In this document: positions 41,765-51,421 of the stretch, piece by piece
Layout of the letters: every line of letters begins with the position of its first letter
Position numbering within the stretch: position 1 is the stretch's first letter
Assembly: GCF_900100385.1 (NCBI RefSeq)
Contig: NZ_FNFC01000002.1
Span: forward strand, 1 to 64,000
Length of the DNA: 64,000 bases
Reading direction: 5' to 3'
DNA from: Halovenus aranensis
GTDB lineage: Archaea; Halobacteriota; Halobacteria; Halobacteriales; Haloarculaceae
Made by a program: the position numbers and the translations under genes
The notes under the pieces: model-generated
The model's input: only the letters and a program-made list of their open reading frames with translations
Databases searched by the model: none
What the model was told of the DNA's origin: nothing

Positions 41765-42564
41765 GAGAACCGCGCGTACCCGACCGCAAGCGGGAGGACA
41801 ATCCAACCGACCAGCAAGAGCACGGCGACCCAGGCATCAGCGACCCAGGGCGCACCAGCGCCGGTATACGCCGATGCGATATCGATGTCGAACAGCGCGG
41901 CGGTGACGCGCTCGAATGACTCCATCGGCGATGCCAACTGGACCAATACCGCCCACTCCGGCGGGTCACTGAGTGGTTCGCTGTCGAACCGCCAGAGCAA
42001 GAGGAGTATCGCGTCGATGAGGTTCTTCCAGAGGACACCGAGCGCGACGTACGCGCCGAAGGCTCCAGTCGTCACCCGACGGTTCGAGGTCGTACTCATC
42101 GACAGGCCGATTGCGATGCCCAGGAATGCAACGCCCAGTCCGACACTCAACAGCGCGAACAGCAGGTACTCGACGACCGGGAACGAGTCGAACAGCACTG
42201 CAATGACAACCGAGGCCCCGAGCAGGCCGACGAGGACGGGAATCGCCAGCACGGCCGACCGGCCGACTAGCTTGCCGAAGACCATCTCTCGGCGCGTGTG
42301 TGGCAACGAGAGCAACAACGCAATCGTCCCGGACTCGCGCTCGTCGACGATGGCCTTGTAGCCGAGGATGATACTCACCAGCGGGACGAACAGCACGAAC
42401 CCGGCCGCGGTGAGTTCGATGAACTGGAGCAGTTCCGCGTCTTGGCCCTGACTGAGGTACGTGATAACCCCGAGGTAGCCGACAAAGAGAACCAGCAGTC
42501 CCCAGAGCGTCTTCGAGCGTGCTGCGTCGAGAAAGTCTTTGCGCGCAATCGCGGTCCAGCTCAT
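41749..42564 (-). CDS. ABC-2 type permease, second subunit
   Basis: The 271-residue membrane protein has about six helices and the NosY-like start Trp-Thr-Ala-Ile-Ala-Arg-Lys-Asp-Phe-Leu-Asp-Ala with a Gly-Tyr-Lys-Ala-Ile-Val-Asp-Glu-Arg-Glu-Ser-Gly-Thr-Ile motif in the loop after helix 2. It overlaps the other permease gene by four bases (ATGA) and the operon also encodes the ATPase. The 3' end is duplicated at 40659. Substrate unknown; NosDFY-type copper delivery is possible but nosD is not adjacent. Confidence 0.85.
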   Translation of the reverse strand: MSWTAIARKDFLDAARSKTLWGLLVLFVGYLGVITYLSQGQDAELLQFIELTAAGFVLFVPLVSIILGYKAIVDERESGTIALLLSLPHTRREMVFGKLVGRSAVLAIPVLVGLLGASVVIAVLFDSFPVVEYLLFALLSVGLGVAFLGIAIGLSMSTTSNRRVTTGAFGAYVALGVLWKNLIDAILLLLWRFDSEPLSDPPEWAVLVQLASPMESFERVTAALFDIDIASAYTGAGAPWVADAWVAVLLLVGWIVLPLAVGYARFSRVDL

Positions 42565-43391
42565 AGGTCAGTCACCTCGAAGCGCCAGTAGCCCAGTGCC
42601 AGCGGAACCACGACCCACGTGAGAAACAGCGCCAGCGCGACCCACTCGCCCAGATACCAGGACGCGTCGGCACTGAGATAGGCGCCGGTCATATCCTCCT
42701 CGAAAAACGCCGCCACCAGCCGGTCGTAGAGCATCGTCGGCTCGATGCCGTAGACGAACAACAGCCAGTCCGGTGGCGTCCCGTTGATGACGCCCAGCCG
42801 TTCGAGGCCGATGTTGATACCCTGGCGGACGCCGTCCCAGACGAGGACGAACAGGAAATACGCGCCGAAGCCGGTCATCGTCGCCAGCCGCTTCGAGGTG
42901 GTGAACGTCGAGACTGCGAGCCCGATTCCGTAGAAAATGCCGCCAAAGGCCAGCGTCAGCAGGATGTACCCGGCGTAGCTGAGCGTCGAGGAGACCGTTA
43001 TCGACCCGAACGGGTAGACGACGAGGGCCCCGGCGCCGACGAGTCCGACGACGACGCCGGCTAGCAGAAACAGACCGCGCCCGACCAGCTTGCCGAAAAC
43101 GACCTCTCGGCGCTTGTTCGGAAGCGACAACAGGAGGTTCAGCTGTCCGCTCTCTCGCTCGCCAACGATAGAGTTGTAGCTGAGCAGGATGGCGAGCAAC
43201 GGCAACAACAGGGTGATACTGCCGGTCATAAAGCCGGTAAATTCGCCTTTCGTCGGGTCTGCTTCGACGGTAATCGGGTAGATGTATCCGCCCAGCAGAC
43301 AGACCGCGACGAAGAAATACAGCAGATACCGCACCAGCTTCGAGTCCCGCGACTGTGCGTAATCCTTCCGCGCTATCGCCTGCCATGTCAT
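42561..43391 (-). CDS. ABC-2 type permease, first subunit
   Basis: The 276-residue protein is a paralogue of the following permease: both start Trp-X-Ala-Ile-Ala-Arg-Lys-Asp and share Ser-Gly-Gln/Thr and Arg-Arg-Glu-Val/Met-Val-Phe-Gly-Lys-Leu-Val-Gly-Arg motifs. About six membrane helices are visible. Its ATG overlaps the ATPase stop by one base and its own stop overlaps the next gene. The two permeases likely form a heterodimer. Confidence 0.85.
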   Translation of the reverse strand: MTWQAIARKDYAQSRDSKLVRYLLYFFVAVCLLGGYIYPITVEADPTKGEFTGFMTGSITLLLPLLAILLSYNSIVGERESGQLNLLLSLPNKRREVVFGKLVGRGLFLLAGVVVGLVGAGALVVYPFGSITVSSTLSYAGYILLTLAFGGIFYGIGLAVSTFTTSKRLATMTGFGAYFLFVLVWDGVRQGINIGLERLGVINGTPPDWLLFVYGIEPTMLYDRLVAAFFEEDMTGAYLSADASWYLGEWVALALFLTWVVVPLALGYWRFEVTDL

Positions 43392-44305
43392 TACCGGCTC
43401 CCCCCGGTGTATTCGGCGAACATGTCTTCGAGCGACGCCTCCTCGGTCCGGAAGTTGTTCACCTCGACGCCGGCGTCGTTGAGTGCGACGACCACGTCGA
43501 GCTTGGCGTCGTTTGAACAGGTCACCTCGACCTGGGTGCCCTCCTGGCTGAGCCAGGCTTTCTCGACACCCTCCAGCGTCTCGATGTCGTCGAGCATCCC
43601 GTTTTGAACGCCCTCGACCTGTATCTGGAGCTTCGTGCCGCCGCCGACGGACTCTCTGAGTCCTTCGATGGTGTCGATAGCGGCCAACTCTCCCTGGTGG
43701 AGGATGCCGACGCGGTCACAGACGGCTTCGACCTGTTCGAGGATGTGACTGGAAAAAAAGACCGTTGCGCCGCGGTCTGCCTCCTGAAGGATGATGTTTC
43801 GCATCTCGCGTGCTCCGTTGGGGTCCAGTCCTGTCGTTGGCTCGTCAAGGACGATGAGGTCGGGGTCGCCGATGAGCGCCATCGCCAGGACGAGCCGCTG
43901 TGCCATCCCCTTCGAGAAGCCACCGGCCTGTCGGTCGGCCGCGTCCCGGAGGCCAACCCGGCCGAGTAGCTCCATTGGCTCTTCCGCGACGCCTTTCGAG
44001 TCCATCACGAATTCGAGGTGTTGGCGGGCGGTCAGGCGCTCGTAGACGTGGTACCCCTCCGGGAGGACGCCCATCCGCTCGCGGGCCTGCTTGCCCTCGG
44101 TCTGGCAGTCGTGGCCGAAGATACGAACGTGACCGTCGGTCGGCCGAACGAAATCCAGAAAGATGTTAATCATCGTCGACTTCCCGGCTCCGTTGGGACC
44201 GAGAAAGCCGAACACTTCCCCTTCCTCGACCGTGAAATCGACCCTATCGAGTGCGGTCACGGTCCCGTATCGCTTCGAAATATTCTCGACCTCAATCGCT
44301 GCCAT
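43391..44305 (-). CDS. ABC transporter ATP-binding protein (CcmA/NosF type)
   Basis: The 304-residue ATPase (start ATG 44305) has Walker A Gly-Pro-Asn-Gly-Ala-Gly-Lys-Ser-Thr, signature Phe-Ser-Lys-Gly-Met-Ala-Gln-Arg, Walker B Leu-Ile-Val-Leu-Asp-Glu-Pro-Thr-Thr-Gly-Leu-Asp-Pro and a C-terminal extension (about 220-304) typical of the drug/Nos exporters. First gene of the three-gene exporter operon. Confidence 0.9.
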   Translation of the reverse strand: MAAIEVENISKRYGTVTALDRVDFTVEEGEVFGFLGPNGAGKSTMINIFLDFVRPTDGHVRIFGHDCQTEGKQARERMGVLPEGYHVYERLTARQHLEFVMDSKGVAEEPMELLGRVGLRDAADRQAGGFSKGMAQRLVLAMALIGDPDLIVLDEPTTGLDPNGAREMRNIILQEADRGATVFFSSHILEQVEAVCDRVGILHQGELAAIDTIEGLRESVGGGTKLQIQVEGVQNGMLDDIETLEGVEKAWLSQEGTQVEVTCSNDAKLDVVVALNDAGVEVNNFRTEEASLEDMFAEYTGGSR

Positions 44306-44375
44306 GGTATCCAATCAGTTGACTACCATTATTTAAATCAGTACTGCTGTGTTTCCCCGTGTGCAACGGCTAGTG

Positions 44376-45344
44376 TCAAGGCGTGAGGACGACCTTTCCA
44401 CTCGATTGCCGCGACTCGATATACTCGTGGGCGTCCTGAACGGCTGTGAGGTCGAACGCGCGGTCGAACTGAACCTCTAGACGACCGGATTCGAGCAGTT
44501 CGGTCAACTCAGGGACCGCTTCAAACACCCGCGTGGGCTGTCGCCGTGTCGCCCGTCCGAGGTGGTACCCCTGGATGGTCTGGTTGCCAAACAGGACTTC
44601 ATCGGTGCGGAGTTGCCCGGGCTCGCCCGAGGCCGCCCCGTAGACGACCATCCGGCCGAACTCTTTGAGGGCATCGAGCGAACGGGCGCTGGTTTCGCCG
44701 CCGACGCCGTCGAGCACCAGGTCGACGCCGTGGTCGGTCTCGCTGTCGATTACCGCTGTGAAGTCTTCGTCCTCGTAGTTGATGGGGTGGTCACAGCCAA
44801 GACGCTCTGCCAGTGCCAGCTTCTCGTCTGTCGAGGCGGTGCCGAACACCTCTGCACCCGCCTCGCTGGCGAGCTGGACGGCAGCTGTCCCGACGCCACC
44901 CGCCGCCGCGTGAATCAGGACGCTCTCACCGGCTTCGAGGTCCCCCCAGCTGTGCAGACAGTTGTGGGCTGTCAGGAACTGGACCGGAAAACCGGCGGCC
45001 TCCTCGACTGACAGTCCTGTCGGGACGTCGAACAGACCGGCCGCGTCCGCGGTGACGTACTCCGCGTAACCGCCGTCGTCGACCATCGTCACAACCTCGT
45101 CACCCGGCTCGCGACCGACGCCCTCGCCGACCGCGTCGACAACGCCCGCGACTTCGAGACCCGGCGTGTACGGCGGGGTTGGCCCGCCCTGGTAGTGGCC
45201 GCGTCGCTGCATGATGTCGGCAAAGTTGATTCCAGCTGCCTTGACCTCGACACGGACTTCGCCGGCGTCGGGTTCGGGCTGTGCAACATCCTCGATATCG
45301 AGTACGTCACGACCTCCGTACTCTTTGACACGTATTGCGTGCAT
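44376..45344 (-). CDS. NADPH:quinone oxidoreductase (zinc-less alcohol dehydrogenase family)
   Basis: The 322-residue protein is a medium-chain reductase: N-terminal GroES-like barrel (Val-Lys-Ala-Ala-Gly-Ile-Asn-Phe-Ala-Asp; Pro-Gly-Leu-Glu-Val-Ala-Gly), and a Rossmann domain (Ala-Ala-Gly-Gly-Val-Gly-Thr-Ala-Ala-Val-Gln-Leu-Ala). There are no structural zinc cysteines, as expected for quinone oxidoreductase. Reduces quinones or enones with NADPH. Stands alone. Confidence 0.88.
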   Translation of the reverse strand: MHAIRVKEYGGRDVLDIEDVAQPEPDAGEVRVEVKAAGINFADIMQRRGHYQGGPTPPYTPGLEVAGVVDAVGEGVGREPGDEVVTMVDDGGYAEYVTADAAGLFDVPTGLSVEEAAGFPVQFLTAHNCLHSWGDLEAGESVLIHAAAGGVGTAAVQLASEAGAEVFGTASTDEKLALAERLGCDHPINYEDEDFTAVIDSETDHGVDLVLDGVGGETSARSLDALKEFGRMVVYGAASGEPGQLRTDEVLFGNQTIQGYHLGRATRRQPTRVFEAVPELTELLESGRLEVQFDRAFDLTAVQDAHEYIESRQSSGKVVLTP

Positions 45345-45493
45345 CTATCGTCCAGTGACGCTGCACGGGCAAAAGGCTGTGGTCAGCGGTTGATATTCCT
45401 GTTTCGTCGTTCGTATTTATATCTGACATACTCGGCTGGTAGTGTTCGCCGCTAGCAACGAGCCTATAACGGTCTTCGGACGTAATCCACCCA

Positions 45494-46726
45494 ATGGTAG
45501 CGTTTCACTCTCACGAGCAACTCGTCAGCGCGGTCGCGGACGCGACCTTCGAGCGACCGCCAGCACTCGTCGCGAACGCACACATTACGGGGCTGAGTGT
45601 CGCCCGCGCGCTCTCGGCACACGAGGTTCCGGTCATCGCCGTCGACCGGACCGGTGACGGGGTCGCGCCACCCTCGACGCATGTCGACTTCGCGGGCGAG
45701 GTCACGTATCCACTCGACGACCGGCAGGCGTTCCGGGAAGACGTCGAAGCCATCGCCACGGCGGCGGGCACCGACCTCGTCGGATTCGGCTGTATGGACG
45801 AATGGGTCCACGCGCTTGTCGACACCGAGCCCGACGGCGTCAGACTCCCTTTTTCGGGCCGTGCGGTCATCGACGACGTGCTCGACAAGTCCTCGCTGTA
45901 CGAGATTGCAGAACAGCTGGGCGTCCCCTACCCGGAGACGGTACCACTCACCCCGGAGACGGACGCGGCCGCGGTGACCGACAGGCTGGGGCTTCCGCTC
46001 GTCGTCAAGCCAGCACTCAAACGCGAGTTCGAGGAGGCCGTCGGCACCAACGTCATCGAAGTCGAAAGCGAGGACGACCTCCGAGACGTGGTTGACCTCG
46101 CTGCCGAACAAGACATCGAGATTATGGCACAGCGCCGTATCGATACGGTCCGTGGACGCGACCACTCGCTGGCCTCCTACCGGGGACCCGACGGCGAGAC
46201 CCTCTCGCTGGTCGGGAACGCACGCGTCCGGAACCCTCTCGATTTCGGGACCTCCTGTCTCGTCGAACGGAGTTCGGAGCCGGTCATCGAGGAGCGAGCA
46301 CTGGCGGTCCTCGACGAAGCTGGCTATCACGGCATCAGTGAGGCAGAGTTCGTCTACTGTCCGGACCGCGAGGAATATCTCCTCTTGGATGTCAACACGC
46401 GCCCCTGGAAGTGGATTGGCCTGCCTGTCGCGGCAGGGGCAAACCTCCCGTATGCCGCGTACGCTGACGCGACTGACGGCACGTACGAGCACGAGGGTGT
46501 CGAAGACGCCCGCTGGGTGTACCTGCCGGACTATCTCGATTTGCTGGCGACGGCCGACGGGTTTCGTGACCGTCTTGGACGTGGTGACTGGACTGCCCTG
46601 GTCGACGGGAGCTTCGAGGATACTGGCGAGTTGACGACCGCTGTCTACCGCCCCGCCGACCCCGGGCCTGCCTACCGGGCGCTCCGGACGGCAGTCGGCG
46701 GAGAAGAGTACTACTGCGCCTGCTGA
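45494..46726 (+). CDS. ATP-grasp carboxylate-amine ligase-like protein
   Basis: The 410-residue protein has a preATP-grasp domain (about 20-120), then an ATP-grasp core (Leu-Pro-Leu-Val-Val-Lys-Pro-Ala-Leu-Lys; Ile-Met-Ala-Gln-Arg-Arg-Ile) and C-terminal metal ligands in Glu-Ala-Glu-Phe-Val and Leu-Leu-Asp-Val-Asn-Thr-Arg-Pro-Trp. The core motif Asp-Val-Asn-x-Arg is typical. Such ligases join a carboxylate to an amine; the D-aspartate ligase/carboxylate-amine ligase subfamily is the closest pattern. Substrate unknown. The gene 54 bases downstream on the same strand encodes a flavin monooxygenase, which could be part of a joint pathway. Confidence 0.72.
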   Translation: MVAFHSHEQLVSAVADATFERPPALVANAHITGLSVARALSAHEVPVIAVDRTGDGVAPPSTHVDFAGEVTYPLDDRQAFREDVEAIATAAGTDLVGFGCMDEWVHALVDTEPDGVRLPFSGRAVIDDVLDKSSLYEIAEQLGVPYPETVPLTPETDAAAVTDRLGLPLVVKPALKREFEEAVGTNVIEVESEDDLRDVVDLAAEQDIEIMAQRRIDTVRGRDHSLASYRGPDGETLSLVGNARVRNPLDFGTSCLVERSSEPVIEERALAVLDEAGYHGISEAEFVYCPDREEYLLLDVNTRPWKWIGLPVAAGANLPYAAYADATDGTYEHEGVEDARWVYLPDYLDLLATADGFRDRLGRGDWTALVDGSFEDTGELTTAVYRPADPGPAYRALRTAVGGEEYYCAC

Positions 46727-46780
46727 GCAAAAATTTCCGGCAGGTGGCTCATTCATCCGTCTGGCGACCGAATCCAACCT

Positions 46781-48133
46781 GTGAGCGAGCGCCTTCACCT
46801 CAACCTTTTCACGATGAGTTCGGTCGAACACGTCACCGTCGGCTCTTGGCGGTATCCGGGCGACCAATCTCAGCGGTACCGGGACAGAGAGTACTGGACA
46901 GAGGTGGCACGGACCGCAGAGCGAGGCGGGTTCGACGCCGTCTTTTTCGCCGATGTCCGTGGCATCTACGACGTGTACGGCGACTCCGCCGACCCGGCAC
47001 TCGAACGAGCCGTCCAGACGCCGTCGAACGACCCAGCCTACGTCGTCCCCGCGATGGCGGAGGTCACCGACGACCTCGGCTTTGCGGTGACGAAATCGAC
47101 CTCCTACAACCACCCCTACCAGCTTGCCCGGGAGTTCTCGACGCTCGACCACCTGACTGACGGGCGGGTCGCGTTCAACATCGTCACCTCCTACCTAGAG
47201 TCCGCGGCGGCGAACCTCGGACTGGAGGAGCGCATCGACCACGACGAGCGCTACGACAGGGCCGAGGAGTTCATGGAGGTCTGTTACGCGCTGTGGGAGG
47301 ATTCCTGGGCGGACGGTGCCGTCGAGCGTGACGCCACAGCGGGCCGCTTTACGGACCCGGCGAAAGTACAACAAATCGGCCACGAGGGGACGTACTTCGA
47401 CGTACCCGGGCCACACGGCTGTGAGCCGTCGCCACAGCGGACGCCGGTGTTGTATCAGGCTGGCTCCTCGGACCGTGGTCGTGAGTTCGCCGCGAAACAC
47501 GCAGAGGCGGTCTTTCTCAGCCAGCCCTCCGAGTCCGCTATCACGGACTATATCACTGACCTCGAATCTCGCCTCGCCGACCACGGCCGAGACCCCGACT
47601 CTGTCGCCTTCTTCCCCGGACTGGTTCCGATTGTCGGCGAGACGGAAGAACTCGCCGCCGAAAAGTACGAGAGTTACGTCGACGCCATCGACACCGAGGG
47701 CGTGTTGACACTGCTGTCGGGCTTTGTCGATATGGACCTCTCGACGCTCGACCCGGACCAGCGAATCGAGCACATCGAGACCGAGGCCATCCAGGGCGTC
47801 GTGAACGCCTTCACCACGAACGACGACCGCGAGTGGACGGTCCGCGAGGTCGCGGAGTTTGCCGGGCTGGGGACGACCTCACCGGTCGTGGTCGGGACTC
47901 CCGAGGAGGTCGCCGACACTATCGAAAGCTGGTACCGGGACCTCGGCGTCGACGGCGTCAACGTCAAAGAAGTGGTCCGACCGGGGACGCTCGAAGACTT
48001 CGTCGACCTTGTGGTCCCCGAACTGCGTGAGCGCGGTGTTCTCGAACCTCTGACCGGGGAAACGCTTCGAGAGCGCACCTGCGGACAGCGCGGTCTTCCT
48101 GCCGGACATCCCGGACACAACGACGAGAGATAG
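46781..48133 (+). CDS. LLM-class FMN monooxygenase, NtaA/DmoA type
   Basis: The 450-residue protein starts at GTG 46781 and follows the NtaA/SnaA/DszA-type pattern (Ala-Glu-Arg-Gly-Gly-Phe-Asp-Ala-Val-Phe-Phe-Ala-Asp; Asp-Gly-Arg-Val-Ala-Phe-Asn-Ile-Val-Thr-Ser; Tyr-Gln-Ala-Gly-Ser-Ser). These two-component enzymes use reduced FMN supplied by a partner reductase, which is not seen nearby, to oxidise sulfur or amine compounds. Length fits the class. The substrate (for example alkanesulfonate, dimethyl sulfide, or an aminopolycarboxylate) cannot be told. Confidence 0.85.
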   Translation: MSERLHLNLFTMSSVEHVTVGSWRYPGDQSQRYRDREYWTEVARTAERGGFDAVFFADVRGIYDVYGDSADPALERAVQTPSNDPAYVVPAMAEVTDDLGFAVTKSTSYNHPYQLAREFSTLDHLTDGRVAFNIVTSYLESAAANLGLEERIDHDERYDRAEEFMEVCYALWEDSWADGAVERDATAGRFTDPAKVQQIGHEGTYFDVPGPHGCEPSPQRTPVLYQAGSSDRGREFAAKHAEAVFLSQPSESAITDYITDLESRLADHGRDPDSVAFFPGLVPIVGETEELAAEKYESYVDAIDTEGVLTLLSGFVDMDLSTLDPDQRIEHIETEAIQGVVNAFTTNDDREWTVREVAEFAGLGTTSPVVVGTPEEVADTIESWYRDLGVDGVNVKEVVRPGTLEDFVDLVVPELRERGVLEPLTGETLRERTCGQRGLPAGHPGHNDER

Positions 48134-48145
48134 GTCGGTTCGGTC

Positions 48146-49072
48146 TCAGACGAGGACGCGTTCGAGGTCGACGACAGTCCCCGACGCCGCCGCGGGGTCA
48201 CCGACCAGCCGACCGAGACAGACCGCCGCATCGTCGGGCGTGTAACAGGCCACGAGGTCGCCCTCAGTCGGTGGCGTCTCCGCCCTCTTTGCTGGCTCCG
48301 TCCCGATGACACCCGGCGCGTACACCGGCGCACCCTCGGCAACTTCGCGGGCCGCGCTCGGCGCAATCGTCACTCGTCCGAGCGGCGCGAGCGCACGCTC
48401 TGCGGGGGCGACTATCTCTCGAAGGGGCCCATCGTCGCCGTCTTCGGTCCAGAAGGCGAGCGCGTCGGTGAGGTCTTCCATCGTGACGAGGCCCGTGTCG
48501 TCGAACGTCCCGGTCGCCGACCGTCGCAAATCGCCCATGTGTGCCCCGGTCCCGAGCGCCAGTCCGATATCGTGACAGAGCTTCCGAATGTACGTCCCCG
48601 CCTCACACCGAACTCGAACGAGGAGTCGGCGGTCGCCGCGGTCCAGCACGGAAATCTCGTCGACGTGACGAACCCGAAGCTGGCGTTTGACCGCGCTCTT
48701 GCGCGGGGGCTTCTGGTAGAGGTTGCCTTCGAAGGCAGACAGCGTCGCCTCGAAATCCGAGGGAAGCGGGCCGTGGCATTCGAGGACGGCGATGTACTCC
48801 TTCTGGCTGTCGTCGAAGACCTGTGCGAGTCGGGTCGCCCGGCCGAGCAACAGCGGCAGCGAGCCCGTCACCTTCGGGTCGAGCGTTCCGGCGTGTGCCA
48901 CTCGGTCGACCGTTCTGTCGGTGTCGGCAAGCGCGTCGGCCACGAGGTCGCGCGTCCAGTCTGCCACCTCGTGAGAGGAGGGGCCAGGCGGCTTATCGAG
49001 GTTGACGACCCCGAAGGAGAGTAACTCGGCCGGCGACCGGTCAGCGGGTGGGGGACGAAGCGACATCGTCAC
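48146..49072 (-). CDS. cbf5: Cbf5/TruB: H/ACA RNA-guided pseudouridine synthase
   Basis: The archaeal Cbf5 catalytic subunit makes pseudouridine in rRNA and also at tRNA position 55. The catalytic Asp lies in His-Ala-Gly-Thr-Leu-Asp-Pro-Lys (Asp65 from the GTG), and [10 protein letters not shown] is the conserved TruB motif. A C-terminal PUA domain (about 225-308) binds RNA. The start GTG 49072 overlaps the cmk stop by four bases (GTGA); an ATG at 49066 would be two codons shorter. Translational coupling to cmk is typical of haloarchaea. Confidence 0.92.
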   Translation of the reverse strand: MTMSLRPPPADRSPAELLSFGVVNLDKPPGPSSHEVADWTRDLVADALADTDRTVDRVAHAGTLDPKVTGSLPLLLGRATRLAQVFDDSQKEYIAVLECHGPLPSDFEATLSAFEGNLYQKPPRKSAVKRQLRVRHVDEISVLDRGDRRLLVRVRCEAGTYIRKLCHDIGLALGTGAHMGDLRRSATGTFDDTGLVTMEDLTDALAFWTEDGDDGPLREIVAPAERALAPLGRVTIAPSAAREVAEGAPVYAPGVIGTEPAKRAETPPTEGDLVACYTPDDAAVCLGRLVGDPAAASGTVVDLERVLV

Positions 49073-49650
49073 TCGAAGTCGTAGCGAATCCCCGTCACGG
49101 GCGTCTTGCCTTCGTCGCTTGCAGGGTTATATGACTCGACGGCCGACTGTGCGAGAGTCAGGACGCCGTCGGGACCCCAGCGGGCGGTGTCGATGACGAG
49201 GTCGTAAATCGTAAGATCTCTGATATCGATGCCGTAGTACTCCTGATAGCGCATCGACTCGCTCTCGGTTCGGGCCTCTGTCTCCTCGCGTGCGGTTTCG
49301 ACGGCCTTGTCCTCTCGGTCCGCGATGCGCTCGGCGCGAACGTCGAGCGGCGCGTCGAGCCAGAGTTTGAGGTCGGCGTGGTCGCCGGCCATCCAGCCCG
49401 CGAGCCGAGATTCGAGCACGAGGTCGTCCGCCTGGCTGGCGGTCGTTCGCAGCCGCCTGTCGAGGTCTCGGTCAATCTGGTCGTCGTCTTCGGCGAGCCG
49501 GTTCAACTCCAGGGGCGACAGGTCGCGCTCGGCGGCGAGGTCACGGAAGATGTCACCGCCAGAGATGTGCTCGCAGCCGAGCGCGTCGGCGAGAGCTGCC
49601 GCGAGTGTGCTCTTGCCACTGCCGGCCTGTCCGGAAACGGTAATCAACAT
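49069..49650 (-). CDS. cmk: Cytidylate kinase
   Basis: The 193-residue kinase, starting Met-Leu-Ile-Thr-Val-Ser-Gly, has a P-loop Gly-Gln-Ala-Gly-Ser-Gly-Lys-Ser-Thr, an Ile-Ser-Gly-Gly-Asp-Ile-Phe-Arg substrate loop and Leu-Glu-Ser-Arg-Leu-Ala-Gly. It phosphorylates CMP and dCMP. Its stop overlaps the cbf5 start. In many haloarchaea cmk follows secY, adk and a DUF106 gene; here the upstream neighbour is an unrelated membrane protein. Confidence 0.92.
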   Translation of the reverse strand: MLITVSGQAGSGKSTLAAALADALGCEHISGGDIFRDLAAERDLSPLELNRLAEDDDQIDRDLDRRLRTTASQADDLVLESRLAGWMAGDHADLKLWLDAPLDVRAERIADREDKAVETAREETEARTESESMRYQEYYGIDIRDLTIYDLVIDTARWGPDGVLTLAQSAVESYNPASDEGKTPVTGIRYDFE

Positions 49651-49731
49651 ACGTAATCTCACACAGTCTACCTAAAAGAGGTTGCGAGTTCCGACCACCT
49701 ACTGCCCGTCGCCGGGTGCCTCAGACGGTGG

Positions 49732-50337
49732 TTACGCTGCGGTCTCGGTGACTTCACTGGTGACAAGCAGGACAGCCGCCAACGCGCCGATAACGACAAC
49801 GCCGACCGGAATCGGCGTACCGACGATATCCCGTTGTTGAAAGTACAGATAGCTGGAGCCTGCAAGCGCGAGCGTGGCGGCCCCGAGCAGCGACCCCATC
49901 AGCCGCACCTCGCTGACAGGGAGACGGGCGATTGTCGTTTCGGTCCTGAAATACAGAGCCAGACTCAACGCCACCGCAAGCGCGAACGCGACGGCGGCGA
50001 CAGTCCAGAGGAGACTCGCGTGTGAGAGCGTCCCCTCGTAGAACCGCGTCGCCGTCGGCGGCGAGGTGATATAGAGGCCGCCGAACAGGTTGACACCCGC
50101 GTACTGGGCTTCGAGGAACTCGGCGAAGTTCCCAACCTGGATGTTCCCGGCTGTGACTGCCTTTTCCCGAAGCTGTAACTCGAAAAGCGCAAACCGAAGG
50201 ACGAACATCGTCCCCTCCGCTGCCGGTGCCTCCTGTACAGTCGCGCTCGTGTGGTAGGTCACGTTCCAGGGAATGAAAAGCGAAACCCAAGCCGCGAGCA
50301 CTGCCAGTTCACTGGTGTACCGTGAACGTACCCACAT
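49732..50337 (-). CDS. Four-helix membrane protein (DUF7549-like)
   Basis: The preferred start at 50337 gives Met-Trp-Val-Arg-Ser-Arg-Tyr-Thr-Ser-Glu. About four helices (near 10-28, 106-127, 140-160 and 170-190) flank an extracellular loop of about 75 residues. It resembles a haloarchaeal membrane family of unknown function (DUF7549-like, uncertain). Reads toward cmk with a 79-base gap. Confidence 0.6.
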   Translation of the reverse strand: MWVRSRYTSELAVLAAWVSLFIPWNVTYHTSATVQEAPAAEGTMFVLRFALFELQLREKAVTAGNIQVGNFAEFLEAQYAGVNLFGGLYITSPPTATRFYEGTLSHASLLWTVAAVAFALAVALSLALYFRTETTIARLPVSEVRLMGSLLGAATLALAGSSYLYFQQRDIVGTPIPVGVVVIGALAAVLLVTSEVTETAA

Positions 50338-50464
50338 GTCCGTGCAGTGGTCTGTCACAGGACCAACTTAAACGTGTCCGTCTTCGGGCACCCACACGAG
50401 GATATGTCACAACGTCACGAAACACCGTGGTTTTTATATAATGATACGTAATTGCCATCATCGA

Positions 50465-51421
50465 ATGAGGAATTCCTTGGTTCCCGTTGCCGTTGCCCTC
50501 CTCTGTGTTGTCGGCATTGGTCTCGGCGCGGCGGCGATTACGGACAGCCTCGATGGCGGCGGCAGTGGCTCCGGTTCACCGACCTCCGGTGGCCAGGCCA
50601 CCGGCGATAGCAACGCGAGCGTCGACGACTCCGGTCCAGGAGGTGGTGGGGTCCCTACCGGGCAGGCCCTCGAAGAGGACGACGAATGTGCCGCGGGGTA
50701 CGACCAGAGCGACCTCACGGTCATCGTCGTATTGCTTGCTCTCACACTCTCTGTGCTCGGAGCCATTCACAACCGAGAGCTCATGGCGGGTGTAGTCACG
50801 TTCCCGCTGATATTCCTGCCGGGAATGGCCATCGTCATCGCGGTGACTGCGCTGCTCAGTTGTCCGCCCCCTGGCGGCGCAGCCGCGCAGGCCGCCGGCA
50901 ATGTGTCGACCGACGCTGTGACAGAGGCTGTGAGCAGTTCGGGCGGTGAGTCGGATACGCCGGTCGAGCGGTTCCGCCTGGGTATCATCTTCGTCGCGGC
51001 TCTTGGCGCGCTTGGCCTGCTCGGTCTGTACCTGCGTGGCAGGAAGCGCCGCAAAGAGGACGAGCAGACCCTCGACGAGCCAGAGGTCACCGACGAGGTT
51101 ATCTCCGCCGCTGGCGACGCTGCCGACGAAATCACACAGGTGTCCGACAGCGAGAACGCCGTCTACCGCGCCTGGGCGCGGATGGCCGAACCGCTCGATG
51201 TCGAACACCCGGAGGCGAGCACTCCCGGTGAGTTCGCCGACGCAGCGCTTGCCGCCGGCCTCGATACTGAGGACGTCGACGAGCTTACCGAACTGTTCGA
51301 ACAGGTTCGATACGGCACGACGCCGATTACCGAGGAGCACGAACAGCGTGCCAAGGCCACCCTTCGGCGAATCGAGCGAAGTGGCGAGTCGGCTCTCGAA
51401 AGCGGAGGTGACCGCCAGTGA
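50465..51421 (+). CDS. DUF4129-domain membrane protein
   Basis: The start ATG 50465 gives Met-Arg-Asn-Ser-Leu-Val-Pro. The 318-residue protein has an N-terminal signal-anchor, a Gly/Ser-rich low-complexity linker (about 28-65), helices near 83-103, 112-135 and 180-198, and a cytoplasmic DUF4129-like domain (Val-Tyr-Arg-Ala-Trp-Ala-Arg-Met, Pro-Gly-Glu-Phe-Ala-Asp-Ala-Ala, and Val-Arg-Tyr-Gly). DUF4129 occurs beside DUF58 and MoxR genes across bacteria and archaea. First gene of the operon; the next starts within its stop (GTGA). Confidence 0.8.
   Translation: MRNSLVPVAVALLCVVGIGLGAAAITDSLDGGGSGSGSPTSGGQATGDSNASVDDSGPGGGGVPTGQALEEDDECAAGYDQSDLTVIVVLLALTLSVLGAIHNRELMAGVVTFPLIFLPGMAIVIAVTALLSCPPPGGAAAQAAGNVSTDAVTEAVSSSGGESDTPVERFRLGIIFVAALGALGLLGLYLRGRKRRKEDEQTLDEPEVTDEVISAAGDAADEITQVSDSENAVYRAWARMAEPLDVEHPEASTPGEFADAALAAGLDTEDVDELTELFEQVRYGTTPITEEHEQRAKATLRRIERSGESALESGGDRQ

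Noticed and set aside
41749-44305. NosDFY copper-delivery operon
   Set aside because: The ATPase and permeases resemble NosF and NosY, but nosD, nosZ and other nos genes are absent, so only a generic exporter is supported.
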